64,000 nt of DNA from Paenibacillus sp. LS1 (GCF_026013365.1 NZ_JAPDOE010000002.1:372001-436000); one strand, 5' to 3'; positions 27,358 through 36,670 are shown, counted from the stretch's first letter. Program-made: numbers and translations. The notes: a model not told the origin generated them from the letters alone.

Positions 27358-28161
27358 TTAGTAGGGCAGTAGCATTAGTATATGTACGAATGGAAAAACA
27401 ACAATCCAGCTGTCGCACCGATCAAGAATGCCTCCATGCCCTGGGAGAAGACTGCCTGAATCCTTGATATTATATACACGTTTGTATGCCGACTGGATCA
27501 AGTCGCCCATTTGACCTACGACTGCACAGGCAATTCCGATCACAATCGCTCTCTGCCAGGAAAGCAACCCATCTGAGACTAATGCAAAAACAACAGAAGT
27601 GATAATTGCAATCACGATGCCTCCCAGTGCACCCTCTACAGTCTTGTTTGGACTGATGGAAGGCCACAGTTTGTTTTTGCCGATTAGTTTCCCTACAAAA
27701 TAAGCCCCTGCATCACTGGCCCATATGGAGCCCAGCAACAGGAACGTCCAGAACAACCCATGATGCAGATGTCTGGATTCTGCAATGTAATAGAAACCGA
27801 TCCCTATATACAGCACGGCGAGGAAAAGCATGGCTACTGTATTCACGGGAACCTTATTCTTGGTGACAACCGAAGCTGTCATCAGTACAAGCATTACAAT
27901 CCAGATGACCTGAAATAAGGATAGCGGTCTTGCCTCCCAAAGCATCTCCCAAGGAAACACAATGGCAAACACACCAGCATATCCAATCAGGGCCACACCT
28001 GAAAAAGGCATCACCCCGGTCATTTTAACAAATTCATAATAACCGATGAGAGCCATAAGCAATACCAAACCATGGTACCAGGGTCCGCCCAGCATGCAAA
28101 AACCTAAAAACAACACACCTGCTATGATTCCTGTCGTTAATCGCTGTTTCAACGGCTTCAT
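27358..28161 (-). CDS. cdsA: Phosphatidate cytidylyltransferase
   Basis: Makes CDP-diacylglycerol from phosphatidate and CTP, the branch point to phosphatidylglycerol, cardiolipin and phosphatidylethanolamine. It is a 267-residue polytopic membrane protein with about eight hydrophobic segments. The C-terminal CdsA signature (SDAGAYFVGKLIGKNK, then SPNKTVEGALGG and KDSGSLLPGHGGILDR) is intact. Only seven bases separate it from uppS. Confidence 0.97.
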   Translation of the reverse strand: MKPLKQRLTTGIIAGVLFLGFCMLGGPWYHGLVLLMALIGYYEFVKMTGVMPFSGVALIGYAGVFAIVFPWEMLWEARPLSLFQVIWIVMLVLMTASVVTKNKVPVNTVAMLFLAVLYIGIGFYYIAESRHLHHGLFWTFLLLGSIWASDAGAYFVGKLIGKNKLWPSISPNKTVEGALGGIVIAIITSVVFALVSDGLLSWQRAIVIGIACAVVGQMGDLIQSAYKRVYNIKDSGSLLPGHGGILDRCDSWIVVFPFVHILMLLPY

Positions 28162-28168
28162 CCTCCAT

Positions 28169-28936
28169 CTATTTCAAACCGCCGTAACGCCTTGTTCTGC
28201 GCTGATATTCGGCTACTGCTTCAAGCAAATGCTTTTTGCCAAATTCGGGCCAGTATATATCCGTAAACCATAATTCACTATATGCAAGCTGCCAAAGCAT
28301 AAAGTTGCTCAATCTCAACTCTCCGCTCGTCCGGATCAGCAGATCCGGATCGGGCATATCAACCGTCAGCATATGTCTATCAATGAGTTCAGGTGTTATG
28401 TCCTCTGCCGATAGTTCTCCCGATTTCACCTGCAGAGCGATCTGTTTAACACAGTCCGTCATTTCGCGACGACTTCCATAGTTCATTGCAAAGTTCAAAA
28501 CGAGACCTGTATTATGTTCCGTAAGACGAATAGCTTCCCGCAAGGCATTGATGGTATGAGAAGGTAAATGTTCCTCTTGGCCCATCATGCGGATGCGCAC
28601 ATTTTTTTCTATAAGTTCATCCAGCTCTATAGCCAGAAATTCTTGCGGAAGTCGCATCAGAAAATCCACTTCTTCTTTTGGACGCGTCCAGTTTTCTGTC
28701 GAAAAAGCGTACATCGTCAGATATTTGATGCCCAGTTCATCCGCCGCGATGGTCGCACGTTTGACCGCCTTCATGCCATTTTGGTGCCCTGCTATACGCG
28801 GGAGTCCCAAACGTTTGGCCCATCGTCCATTGCCGTCCATGATGATGGCGACGTGCTGCGGGATATTGTCCTCGGATATAGTCAGCGTTTCCTGCTTGTC
28901 AGCCCCATTCCACCACGACCGAACCCGTTTGATCAT
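28169..28936 (-). CDS. uppS: Isoprenyl transferase (undecaprenyl diphosphate synthase)
   Basis: cis-Prenyltransferase that builds the C55 carrier lipid for peptidoglycan and teichoic acid synthesis. It is 255 residues. Catalytic Asp34 lies in the MDGNGRWA signature; the later segments LTMYAFSTENW, NFAMNYGSRRE and the C-terminal DLLIRTSGELRLSNF are family hallmarks. GGAGG lies seven bases before the ATG. It follows frr after a hairpin and precedes cdsA. Confidence 0.97.
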   Translation of the reverse strand: MIKRVRSWWNGADKQETLTISEDNIPQHVAIIMDGNGRWAKRLGLPRIAGHQNGMKAVKRATIAADELGIKYLTMYAFSTENWTRPKEEVDFLMRLPQEFLAIELDELIEKNVRIRMMGQEEHLPSHTINALREAIRLTEHNTGLVLNFAMNYGSRREMTDCVKQIALQVKSGELSAEDITPELIDRHMLTVDMPDPDLLIRTSGELRLSNFMLWQLAYSELWFTDIYWPEFGKKHLLEAVAEYQRRTRRYGGLK

Positions 28937-28988
28937 TCCTGTTCCTCCAAAATCCCTGAAGTTTCTTCATCTGAAGCTTGGAAAAAGA

Positions 28989-29025
28989 GACAAAACCCCA
29001 CCGTATTGGAGGGGCTGCGCTTGTC
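28989..29025 (-). terminator. Terminator-like hairpin after frr
   Basis: Minus strand: GACAA...CCCC pairs with GGGG...TTGTC with TTTT in the 3' arm. It starts immediately after the frr stop. The U-tract is inside the pairing, so termination is probably partial, allowing read-through into uppS. Confidence 0.6.
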
Positions 29026-29579
29026 TTACACTTCCATGATTTCTTTTTCTTTGGCAGCGAGTACCTTATCGACTTCAGCAATAAACTTGTCGGTCGATTT
29101 TTGGATATCGTCCTGATGTCTCCGGGATTCATCCTCGGAAATGTCTGACTTCTCCATTTTCTTAATGTCATCATTCGCATCACGGCGAATGTTACGAATC
29201 GCTACTTTACCTTCTTCACCGAACTTCTTCGTCAGCTTCACAAGTTCCGCTCTGCGTTCTTCCGTCAATGCCGGAATAGACAAACGAATCATGCTACCAT
29301 CATTGGCTGGAGTAAGACCCAGATCCGATTTCATGATGGCACGCTCGATATCACCCATGGAAGATTTGTCCCAAGGTTGAATCATCAGAGTACGGGAATC
29401 CGGAGTACTGATATTAGCGAGTTGATTCAATGGCGTCATAGCCCCATAATACTCTACCTGAATTCGGTCCAGAAGAGCTGGAGTTGCACGGCCTGCACGC
29501 AAAGTAGCTAGGTCACGACGCAATGCTTGAATTGCTTTTTCCATACGCTCTTCGGCATGTTGTTTAACCGCTTGTGGCA

Positions 29580-29580
<1 letters not shown>
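29026..29580 (-). CDS. frr: Ribosome recycling factor
   Basis: Together with EF-G splits post-termination ribosomes. It is 184 residues, all alpha three-helix bundle plus a small beta domain, typical length. Visible hallmarks: [24 protein letters not shown] and the C-terminal helical segment with EDESRR. The start shares one base with the pyrH stop (TAATG), so the two are coupled. Confidence 0.98.
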
Positions 29581-30308
<728 letters not shown>

Positions 30309-30329
30309 TTATTCACCCTCCACTTTGAA

Positions 30330-30350
30330 TTGAACACGCTCGGTGTTCAA
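30330..30350 (-). promoter_or_regulatory. Hairpin in the pyrH leader
   Basis: Perfect inverted repeat TTGAACAC/GTGTTCAA with a five-base loop, about 20 bases upstream of the TTG start and close to the ribosome-binding site. No T-run follows, so a role in translation or an operator is possible. Function unknown. Confidence 0.45.
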
Positions 30351-30383
30351 CCAACAAAACTTCTCGCGCATGGCCTCCTGCTT

Positions 30384-30417
30384 AAAAAGAAAGGAACACA
30401 GTTGTGTTCCGCTCTTT
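30384..30417 (-). terminator. Terminator between tsf and pyrH
   Basis: Minus strand GGAACACA-AC-TGTGTTCC, an 18-base palindrome, followed by TTTCTTTTT. It ends the rpsB-tsf transcript. Confidence 0.82.
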
Positions 30418-30475
30418 TAGGAAAAACGTTTAACCGGTGAGGCACTGTTTTCCTGGGATATAAGGGAGTTTACGC

Positions 30476-30506
30476 TTCGAAGTTTCATCATTCTTATATC
30501 TTCGAA
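30476..30506. repeat. Inverted repeat downstream of tsf
   Basis: TTCGAAG and CTTCGAA, a 7-bp perfect inverted repeat separated by 17 bases, in the tsf-pyrH spacer. No T-run on either side. It may be part of the 3' structure of the tsf transcript; I cannot assign a role. Confidence 0.35.
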
Positions 30507-30539
30507 AATCAATCCTGCTTGCCGGTTTTAAAAACCGTC

Positions 30540-31190
30540 TTATTTGTTTACTTGGGACATTACTTCTTCTACGAAGTTGTCTACTTTTTTCTCAAGACCT
30601 TCACCCAGTTCGTAACGAACGAAACGACGGATGGAGATGTTTTCACCAATTTGGCTGATTTTTTCGTTCAGCAATTGGGAAATCGTTTTGTCTGGATCTT
30701 TAACGAAAGTTTGTTCCAGCAGGCAATACTCTTCGTAGTATTTACCGATACGGCCTTCAACCATTTTTTCAATGATTTTCTCTGGTTTGCCTTCGTTAAG
30801 AGCTTGAGCTTTCAGAATTTCTTTTTCTTTTTCCAGCTCTTCTGTAGGAACTTCTTCGCGTGTAACAAATTTAGGATTAGCTGCAGCGATTTGCATAGCT
30901 ACATCTTTAACGAAATCCTTAAATTGATCCGTTTTACCTACGAAGTCTGTTTCACAGTTAACTTCAACCAAGACACCAATACGTCCACCAGCGTGGATGT
31001 AAGATTCTACAACGCCTTCAGTTGCTGCACGGCCCGCTTTGCTTGCTGCTGCAGAAAGACCTTTCTCACGCAACAATTCAGCTGCTTTCGTTACATCACC
31101 GTTTGCTTCTTCCAGTGCTTTCTTACAATCGAGCATACCAGCGCCCGTTCTTTCGCGAAGTTCTTTTACTGCACTCGCATTAACTGCCAT
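30540..31190 (-). CDS. tsf: Elongation factor Ts (short form)
   Basis: Nucleotide exchange factor for EF-Tu. The N-terminal UBA-like domain with [19 protein letters not shown] and the core segment [10 protein letters not shown] are clear. At 216 residues it is much shorter than B. subtilis EF-Ts (about 293), resembling the compact single-core forms known from Thermus and cyanobacteria. The reading frame is intact with a normal ending, so this looks like a genuine short form and not a truncation. GGAGGG precedes the ATG. Confidence 0.96.
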   Translation of the reverse strand: MAVNASAVKELRERTGAGMLDCKKALEEANGDVTKAAELLREKGLSAAASKAGRAATEGVVESYIHAGGRIGVLVEVNCETDFVGKTDQFKDFVKDVAMQIAAANPKFVTREEVPTEELEKEKEILKAQALNEGKPEKIIEKMVEGRIGKYYEEYCLLEQTFVKDPDKTISQLLNEKISQIGENISIRRFVRYELGEGLEKKVDNFVEEVMSQVNK

Positions 31191-31230
31191 TATAAATTCC
31201 CTCCAAAATTAAGTATTGTACGTACACTCT

Positions 31231-31264
31231 AAAAAAAGGGCAGTGAGAGGTTATACACCTGCCA
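31231..31264 (-). terminator. Terminator-like hairpin between rpsB and tsf
   Basis: Minus strand GGCAG/CTGCC closed by a 15-base loop, with an outer AAAGGG/CCCTTT pairing, followed by TTTTTTT. Such an element between rpsB and tsf probably sets their ratio through partial read-through, since tsf has no clear promoter of its own in the gap. Confidence 0.75.
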
Positions 31265-31305
31265 ACCACCCTTTTCATTTAGTTTATTGCATATGTTCGA
31301 ATCTA

Positions 31306-32004
31306 TTAAGCGGAAGTTTCTTCGCCTTGGTTAGCTTCGATTACAGCGTCAGCCATTTTACCTGTCAGCAATTTAACAGCGCGAATCGCGTCGTCATTAC
31401 CTGGGATAACATAATCGATCTCGTCCGGATCGCAGTTAGTATCAACGATACCTACAATTGGGATACCCAATTTGCGAGCTTCCGCAACAGCAATACGCTC
31501 TTTGCGTGGATCGATGATGAACAGGGCGCTTGGCAGGCCTTTCATATTTTTAATACCGCCCAAGAATTTCTCCAGACGATCTTTTTCTTTGCGAAGCAAG
31601 ATTACTTCTTTTTTAGGCAATACAGCGAATGTACCGTCTTCTTCCCAAGCTTCCAACTGTTTCAAACGATCAATACGTTTTTGAATAGTTTGGAAGTTAG
31701 TCAGGGTACCGCCGAGCCAGCGTTGGTTAATATAGAATTGACCAGCACGTTCAGCTTCTTCTTTAACGGAATCTTGAGCTTGTTTCTTAGTACCCACGAA
31801 AAGAATTTTACCATTCTCTCCTGCGATTCCTTTAACGAAGTTGTAAGCCTCTTCGACTTTTTTCACCGTTTTTTGCAAATCGATGATGTAAATTCCGTTT
31901 CTTTCAGTGAAGATATAACGATCCATTTTTGGGTTCCAACGACGAGTCTGGTGACCGAAGTGTACCCCAGCTTCGAGAAGCTGCTTCATGGAGATTACTG
32001 CCAT
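31306..32004 (-). CDS. rpsB: 30S ribosomal protein S2
   Basis: Small-subunit protein at the head-body junction, bridging 16S rRNA and S1-type proteins. It is 232 residues. [20 protein letters not shown] at the N-terminus and [20 protein letters not shown] and DPRKERIAV are family hallmarks. ATG 32004 is chosen because TAGGAGGTG lies just upstream; the frame continues to 32064 inside the leader without a ribosome-binding site. Confidence 0.98.
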   Translation of the reverse strand: MAVISMKQLLEAGVHFGHQTRRWNPKMDRYIFTERNGIYIIDLQKTVKKVEEAYNFVKGIAGENGKILFVGTKKQAQDSVKEEAERAGQFYINQRWLGGTLTNFQTIQKRIDRLKQLEAWEEDGTFAVLPKKEVILLRKEKDRLEKFLGGIKNMKGLPSALFIIDPRKERIAVAEARKLGIPIVGIVDTNCDPDEIDYVIPGNDDAIRAVKLLTGKMADAVIEANQGEETSA

Positions 32005-32122
32005 CTTCACACACCTCCTAATATGGTTTTTATTGTGTCCTCCGCCGGCATCATTTTTCGCCAAGACTCTCCATCAGGAAAGCACCCTCAACAAAATTAG
32101 CACATGCGTGTGTTTTAACACC
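32005..32122 (-). promoter_or_regulatory. rpsB 5' leader
   Basis: Long structured leader of about 115 bases. A perfect GTGTT/AACAC hairpin lies near its 5' end (32110-32121), and GGC/GCC and GTC/GAC pairings near the ribosome-binding site. Autoregulatory S2 leaders are known in bacteria. Whether this one binds S2 is inference. Confidence 0.35.
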
Positions 32123-32129
32123 GTTATCT

Positions 32130-32158
32130 AATATAGCACAACCAACTGCCTGATGCAA
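32130..32158 (-). promoter_or_regulatory. Sigma-A promoter of rpsB-tsf
   Basis: Minus strand TTGCAT (32153-32158), 17-base spacer, TATATT (32130-32135), each 4-5 of 6 consensus positions with ideal spacing. It lies after the flagellar operon terminator. Confidence 0.75.
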
Positions 32159-32274
32159 CAGTCTTTGAAACTAAATCTTCTTCTATACTTATTGCATCTA
32201 AACTAGCAATCCATACTTCATCCGGAAATCAACAATACTTACTATTTAGTTTTCAAATCATACGATTAAATACG

Positions 32275-32314
32275 CAAAAAACCGTCCGGTCCGAGCATGC
32301 TCAGCTTGACGGTT
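32275..32314 (-). terminator. Terminator at the end of the flagellar/chemotaxis operon
   Basis: Minus strand AACCGTC pairs with GACGGTT, with an inner partly paired loop, followed by TTTTTT. The upstream arm overlaps the last codons of the MltG-like gene. It is the only strong terminator I see in the roughly 31.7 kb from flgB to here. Confidence 0.85.
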
Positions 32315-32927
32315 CTTTCGTGATTTTTGAGATAATGGATTTGAAACTCTCGCCTTTTTCAAGCGAATACGTACCCACTTGGATTTTGGTGTTGATTCGC
32401 TCAGCTTTTCCAGCCTTTATGAAAGCTTGCGCATCATCAACAATTCCAGCGGTTTTTAGGTTCGCTGCAACGATCGCCAGACTATTGCCTGAACGTACTT
32501 TGAATGATACAGTTGCACCTTTCGGATTGCTTGGCGTTGCAGGTTCTGTTGTCTTCGGTTCAGTTATCTCTTTTTGCTCTTCAACTTCACTTGTAGCAGG
32601 CTCTTCGGGCTTCTCAGGCTCGGCAGGTGTCTCCGTAGAGGTTACTGTCTCAGGCGGTGTTGCTGTGTCCCCCTGCAGCTCACTGCTCTCCTGCTTTTTT
32701 TTCTGCACCCACTCTGCTTCTGTGTATAATTCCTCTTCAGAACCAACCAACTTCATATCAAGGCTTTTCGCGACTGTTTCCAGCTCTTCTTTCGTCATAT
32801 TGGCGGTCTGCTCAGGGTCAAGGTTACTATCAGATAATGCATTTTGTCCGACTGTAGCCAGTTGAAGCAAAACTGCACCAATAATCATACCGCTTCCCAG
32901 ACCAATCCATAAGGATCGCTTGTCCAT
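32301..32927 (-). CDS. Membrane-anchored protein with MltG/YceG-like N-domain
   Basis: 208 residues. One N-terminal membrane helix (about 7-27) is followed by a Pro/Glu/Thr-rich linker (about 80-135) and a small C-terminal module (about 138-205). That module resembles the LysM-like part of endolytic transglycosylase MltG (VRSGNSLAIVAANLK, then INTKIQVGTYSL). The catalytic MltG domain is absent, so cleavage is unlikely; peptidoglycan association is plausible. It is the last gene of the flagellar operon, four bases after the SwrB-like gene. Function unknown. Confidence 0.7.
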   Translation of the reverse strand: MDKRSLWIGLGSGMIIGAVLLQLATVGQNALSDSNLDPEQTANMTKEELETVAKSLDMKLVGSEEELYTEAEWVQKKKQESSELQGDTATPPETVTSTETPAEPEKPEEPATSEVEEQKEITEPKTTEPATPSNPKGATVSFKVRSGNSLAIVAANLKTAGIVDDAQAFIKAGKAERINTKIQVGTYSLEKGESFKSIISKITKEPSS

Positions 32928-32930
32928 GAC

Positions 32931-33515
32931 TTAGCTTTCCTCCCGTTCTGCCAGTTGCAGTATTAACTGTACCTCACCACGCTGAATGCCTGTCTGCTTG
33001 GATATGGCATCCATCGACTTACCCTCTGCATGTAAATTGAAAAGTTCTGCATATCGGTCTTTAATCGATTCACGCCCGGGCAAAGATTCGACTTTGCTGG
33101 TCGGCAGATCTGCTTCTAACGCCTGCTGGGCCGCCTCTGCTTGCACACTTTTCACAAGCGCTTGTGCTTGCAAACCTTCGGAAGCTTGTACGGGTATATT
33201 ACCCGAGTATGGAACTGGTGATGGAACCGGTTCGTTCTTTTTGCTCTGTTCCAGCTGATCCAACCGCTGCTGTAATTCCTGAAGTTGCGATTGCATACGT
33301 TGATCAGCTGCTGTCGCTTCTCCTTTCATTTCAGCCACACGTTGAATGAGAGCATCATTATCATTTTCAATCTCGGTCATGTAATGTTCAAGCGTAGATT
33401 CCATCTCCTGCACCAGTTGATGCCCCGGCTCCTGCGCCTTGTTTTTCCGGGGCATGATATATGCGTAGGCAATAGCGCAGGCTCCTAAGATGACAATAAT
33501 GATCCATGGTGACAA
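32931..33515 (-). CDS. SwrB-like (DUF6115) membrane protein
   Basis: 194 residues: an N-terminal membrane helix (about 4-20), a long coiled coil (about 35-95), a variable middle, and a C-terminal helix-turn-helix-like stretch (DAISKQTGIQRGEVQLIL, about 168-185). This layout and its place after sigD match SwrB of B. subtilis, a membrane protein that promotes assembly of the flagellar export gate. Sequence identity is low by eye, hence the cautious name. TTG 33515 with AAGGAG ten bases upstream. Confidence 0.75.
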   Translation of the reverse strand: MSPWIIIVILGACAIAYAYIMPRKNKAQEPGHQLVQEMESTLEHYMTEIENDNDALIQRVAEMKGEATAADQRMQSQLQELQQRLDQLEQSKKNEPVPSPVPYSGNIPVQASEGLQAQALVKSVQAEAAQQALEADLPTSKVESLPGRESIKDRYAELFNLHAEGKSMDAISKQTGIQRGEVQLILQLAEREES

Positions 33516-33580
33516 ATTGGGTTCTCTCCTTCTGATTCAACCATCGGTGCGCAAGACTGCATGTCCATCACAATTATCTA

Positions 33581-33895
33581 TTATAGAGACAGATCAATGT
33601 GTTTTCCTTTGTAAGGGTGCTCTGCAGGTTTGACGGTTTCCTGAACCTGAGCAGTTTCATGTCCATCGGAACCACTCTGCTGATTCCCATCATTGGTATG
33701 ACCATCACGCACCGAAGTCTGTGAAGTTTCGTCCATTGCTTCACTTCGTTGCCTTGCTTCATTTGCTTCTTTTGCCGTTTGCTCTGCCAAGAGATTCTGA
33801 TCTGTAACCGGTCTCTGCTGGGCTTCACTTTGATAACGTCCCGCTTCGCTTGTTCGTGGTACCGCAATCTGCAACTCCACTGCTTTGAAACTCAT
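33581..33895 (-). CDS. Small conserved protein in the sigD-swrB interval
   Basis: 104 residues, polar, with no membrane helix. The N-terminus (FKAVELQIAVPRT) and the C-terminus (HPYKGKHIDLSL) look conserved, as in small proteins I recall beside DUF342 genes in other Firmicutes, while the middle is Gln/Glu/Ser-rich and probably disordered. GAGGTG lies before the ATG. A second frame overlaps much of it but lacks such a site. Function unknown; context suggests a flagellar or motility accessory role. Confidence 0.65.
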   Translation of the reverse strand: MSFKAVELQIAVPRTSEAGRYQSEAQQRPVTDQNLLAEQTAKEANEARQRSEAMDETSQTSVRDGHTNDGNQQSGSDGHETAQVQETVKPAEHPYKGKHIDLSL

Positions 33896-33947
33896 ACGCT
33901 CACCTCACGGTTTCGAATGGATTTCTTCATGTGCCTGAATGCTGTAC

Positions 33948-35357
33948 TTAAACGTATGGAACCATCGTAATATCGCCATCGTGATAATAAAATGAAATTC
34001 GACTCACTGGATCTTTAATAAATTTCGTGTATCTGCCGATAACTATTTTAGAGCCTCCGTAAACCATCTTCAAAATATCGACACGAGCTCTGCTTGTATC
34101 TTCAAGTGCCTTTTCAATTTCAAAGATACGCATCTTCGTTTCTTCACTTACACGAAGAGCAGATTTCTGCGTAGCATTCAGCTTGATTCGCATTGACATC
34201 TTATCTGGACTTAATTGTCCAGCGGCAGCTAACTGATCCAACAATGTCAAAGCCTTCTTCGTTTTGTCCAAGGAATCCATCTGCTCTCTAGCTTCCTTGC
34301 GTAAATCATTCAGTTCGTTACGCAGCTTCGGCAGCACACCAACTTCAATGGAAGTGACCGTAGACATGCTATTGCCTACAACACGCGCTGAGACGTTCTG
34401 ACCAGCCTGGATCGAGCCGCCAACGATAAGACCTTTGGTTCCTGCACAGATGACACCGTGGCCAGCACGAATATTGGAGTGCATAATGCTTTGGGAAACC
34501 AGAACATCTTCACCGGCATCCACGTTGCCTTCTTGAATGAAAGTACATTTAACATTATGACCGGCTTGTACCAGTCCTTTGTTATAACCAATAATGCCAC
34601 CGGTAATTTCGATTGAACCACCTGCTTCCAGGTCCGCTCCTTCGACACCTCCGACGACACGAATATCACCTGCTGCTTTTACTTTGAATCCAGTAAGTAC
34701 GTTGCCTCGTATGACAACTGTGCCTACAAAGTCAATATTACCGTTATTGTAGTCAACGTCTCCATTAACCTCATAAACGGGAAATACATTTAGTTTGTTA
34801 CCATCTGTTTTCGTGACGAGCCCATCCAGTGCAGCATACATGGCAGAACCATCCGGGTTAATCACAACGTTTTTCCCGACTTTAAATCGAACTTCTTTTC
34901 CGGGACGATAAGGAATTTCCTCACCCGTTACTGCCCTGCCTGGTATACCCTCGCCAGGAGCAATTCGCTCCGCAATGATCTGACCACTACGAACATTGTT
35001 TAGCCGGGTCACTTCTTTGTAATCGACGGTTCCATCTTCCGATTCGAGCGGTCGTCGTTCGTTCGTATCGTCCATCCCTACCAGGATCTTGATGAATCCA
35101 TCTGTTCCCTGAATAGGAGCGATACCTTCGGCAATCTTATATTTATCTTTTAAATAGTTTTCAGGGTTACTCACAAAAAGTAATAATGCCTCTCGCAATA
35201 CACCTTGTTTGATGCCCTTGTTCGCCACAAGTTGTTCAAGTTCATCGATCGTGCAGGCAAAGCCTTCTTCCTCTTTGGAAAATTCAAGGTAGGCTGTGCA
35301 TTTGTCGTCCGATAAAACAATGTTTAAACATTGTTCCAAAGCAGTCCGCTGTGTCAC
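33948..35357 (-). CDS. FapA/DUF342-family protein
   Basis: About 469 residues. An N-terminal part (to about 170) is followed by a right-handed beta-helix-like DUF342 domain rich in short Gly/Val repeats (VNGDVDYNNGNIDFVGTV and on), then a helical C-terminal part with a coiled coil (about 335-400). The family is sometimes called FapA; its biochemical role is unclear. Two starts are possible: GTG 35357 with AAAGGGGG about ten bases upstream (chosen), or GTG 35387, which abuts a G-rich stretch. It directly follows sigD. Confidence 0.75.
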   Translation of the reverse strand: MTQRTALEQCLNIVLSDDKCTAYLEFSKEEEGFACTIDELEQLVANKGIKQGVLREALLLFVSNPENYLKDKYKIAEGIAPIQGTDGFIKILVGMDDTNERRPLESEDGTVDYKEVTRLNNVRSGQIIAERIAPGEGIPGRAVTGEEIPYRPGKEVRFKVGKNVVINPDGSAMYAALDGLVTKTDGNKLNVFPVYEVNGDVDYNNGNIDFVGTVVIRGNVLTGFKVKAAGDIRVVGGVEGADLEAGGSIEITGGIIGYNKGLVQAGHNVKCTFIQEGNVDAGEDVLVSQSIMHSNIRAGHGVICAGTKGLIVGGSIQAGQNVSARVVGNSMSTVTSIEVGVLPKLRNELNDLRKEAREQMDSLDKTKKALTLLDQLAAAGQLSPDKMSMRIKLNATQKSALRVSEETKMRIFEIEKALEDTSRARVDILKMVYGGSKIVIGRYTKFIKDPVSRISFYYHDGDITMVPYV

Positions 35358-35418
35358 TCCAGTTCTTCCCCCTTTTAGACTTTCCACTCCCCAAACTCCA
35401 ATATATTACTTCTCTCTA

Positions 35419-36207
35419 TTAATCTTTACGCATCAACAAATCTTTCTGTTTGTCCAACGTGCCGCGTAATCGTAATATTGCCTTGGAATGTAACTGGGAT
35501 ATACGAGACGGAGAAAGAGACATAACCTCTGCGATTTCACTAAGAGAAAGATCTTCGTAATACAAGAGTGAAACAACTGTCCGCTCTTTTACCGTCAACT
35601 TGTCCAACCCTTGCACTAAAGCTTCCTTCAAATAAAACTCATTCACTTTATAATCCGGATTTTTGGCTTTCTCATCCACCATTAAAGACAGACGTGTCTC
35701 AGACTCTTCTTCACGAATCGGGTCCTCCAGCGAGCAAAGTGACATGACCGCCACTTCCTGAAGCATGTGTTGAAAATCTTTAGTCGACACGTCCAGATAC
35801 TCGCTCATTTCCTCATCACTAACGGACCTGAGATAGCTTTGTTCCAGCTGTTGGTAGGCATCTTCAATCCGCTTGGCCTTCTCCCGCACAGAACGCGGAA
35901 CCCAATCACCTTGACGCAGACCGTCAAGTATGGCTCCGCGGACCCTCCATGATGCATAGGTTTCAAATTGCAGACCACGTTCATAGTCGAACTTCTCCAA
36001 TGCATCAATCAATCCCATAACGCCATTACTCTCCAAATCATCTTTGGGAACATTTTTTGGCAACCCGACTGCCAGGCGACCGGAAACATAATTTACAATA
36101 TGAAGATACTTTTCAATCAAAGTTTTCTTGGCTTCAAGATCTCCATGTTCTTTCCATTTTTCCCACAGATCAGAATGGTTCAAATGTGAAGCTTTACGCT
36201 CGTTCAA
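35419..36207 (-). CDS. sigD: Flagellar sigma factor SigD/FliA
   Basis: Sigma-28 family factor that directs late flagellar genes (flagellin, motors, chemoreceptors, autolysins). It is 262 residues: region 2 with the NGVMGLIDALEKFDYERG segment, region 3 with WVPRSVREKA, and region 4 with LSLSEIAEVMSLSPSRISQLH. The start is a TTG with GGAGGG upstream. It sits about 28 kb from the first gene of the operon. Its antagonist FlgM is not in this window. Confidence 0.96.
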   Translation of the reverse strand: MNERKASHLNHSDLWEKWKEHGDLEAKKTLIEKYLHIVNYVSGRLAVGLPKNVPKDDLESNGVMGLIDALEKFDYERGLQFETYASWRVRGAILDGLRQGDWVPRSVREKAKRIEDAYQQLEQSYLRSVSDEEMSEYLDVSTKDFQHMLQEVAVMSLCSLEDPIREEESETRLSLMVDEKAKNPDYKVNEFYLKEALVQGLDKLTVKERTVVSLLYYEDLSLSEIAEVMSLSPSRISQLHSKAILRLRGTLDKQKDLLMRKD

Positions 36208-36222
36208 TTGCTTTCACCCTCC

Positions 36223-36666
36223 TTATTTGTCTGTCAGGTGACGAACGGCCTGCGCCAATTCCTCCGGATCCTTGGTCCGGACAAGTTTAGGCGGATCCAA
36301 AGGGGCGAATCCCGTTGGAGCTTTCGTCTCAGATGGCGGAAGATCGTCCCCAGATGAAGCGTTCTGTCCACTCTTGAGCAAGTCATTCAGCTCTTGTCCA
36401 TCGTCTTCGAGTTTGATGTCCACCTGTGAACCTCTTTGATCTTGAGCACTTGGTGAATCATAACCATATCCATTTCCCTCTGCCTGAGGGTTCAGCAACA
36501 ATCCCAATCCCCAGCGTAAACCATATGCAAGGACAAACCAGGCTACGAATCCGATCAATCCGCGAATTAAACTGGTCATCAACACATTGCTGCTGTATGC
36601 TACAAAAAAAGTAAGAATAAATCCAACGATGCCTGCTCCAAGATTAATGCGGTAGTTTCCTATCAT
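36223..36666 (-). CDS. Two-TM protein between cheD and sigD
   Basis: 147 residues. Two hydrophobic helices fill the N-terminal third (about 9-27 and 33-58). The rest is a polar, Pro/Asp-rich cytoplasmic-looking tail that ends in a short helix (about 130-147). I do not recognise the family. It lies four bases after cheD and 15 before sigD, so it is co-expressed with the chemotaxis genes. B. subtilis has no gene in this place. A role in motility is inferred from context only. Confidence 0.65.
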   Translation of the reverse strand: MIGNYRINLGAGIVGFILTFFVAYSSNVLMTSLIRGLIGFVAWFVLAYGLRWGLGLLLNPQAEGNGYGYDSPSAQDQRGSQVDIKLEDDGQELNDLLKSGQNASSGDDLPPSETKAPTGFAPLDPPKLVRTKDPEELAQAVRHLTDK

Positions 36667-36670
36667 AGTC

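Noticed and set aside
33574..33867. 97-codon alternate minus-strand frame overlapping the small conserved gene
   Set aside because: No ribosome-binding site, and its sequence shows no conserved ends. The frame at 33581-33895 has GAGGTG and the HPYKGK ending.
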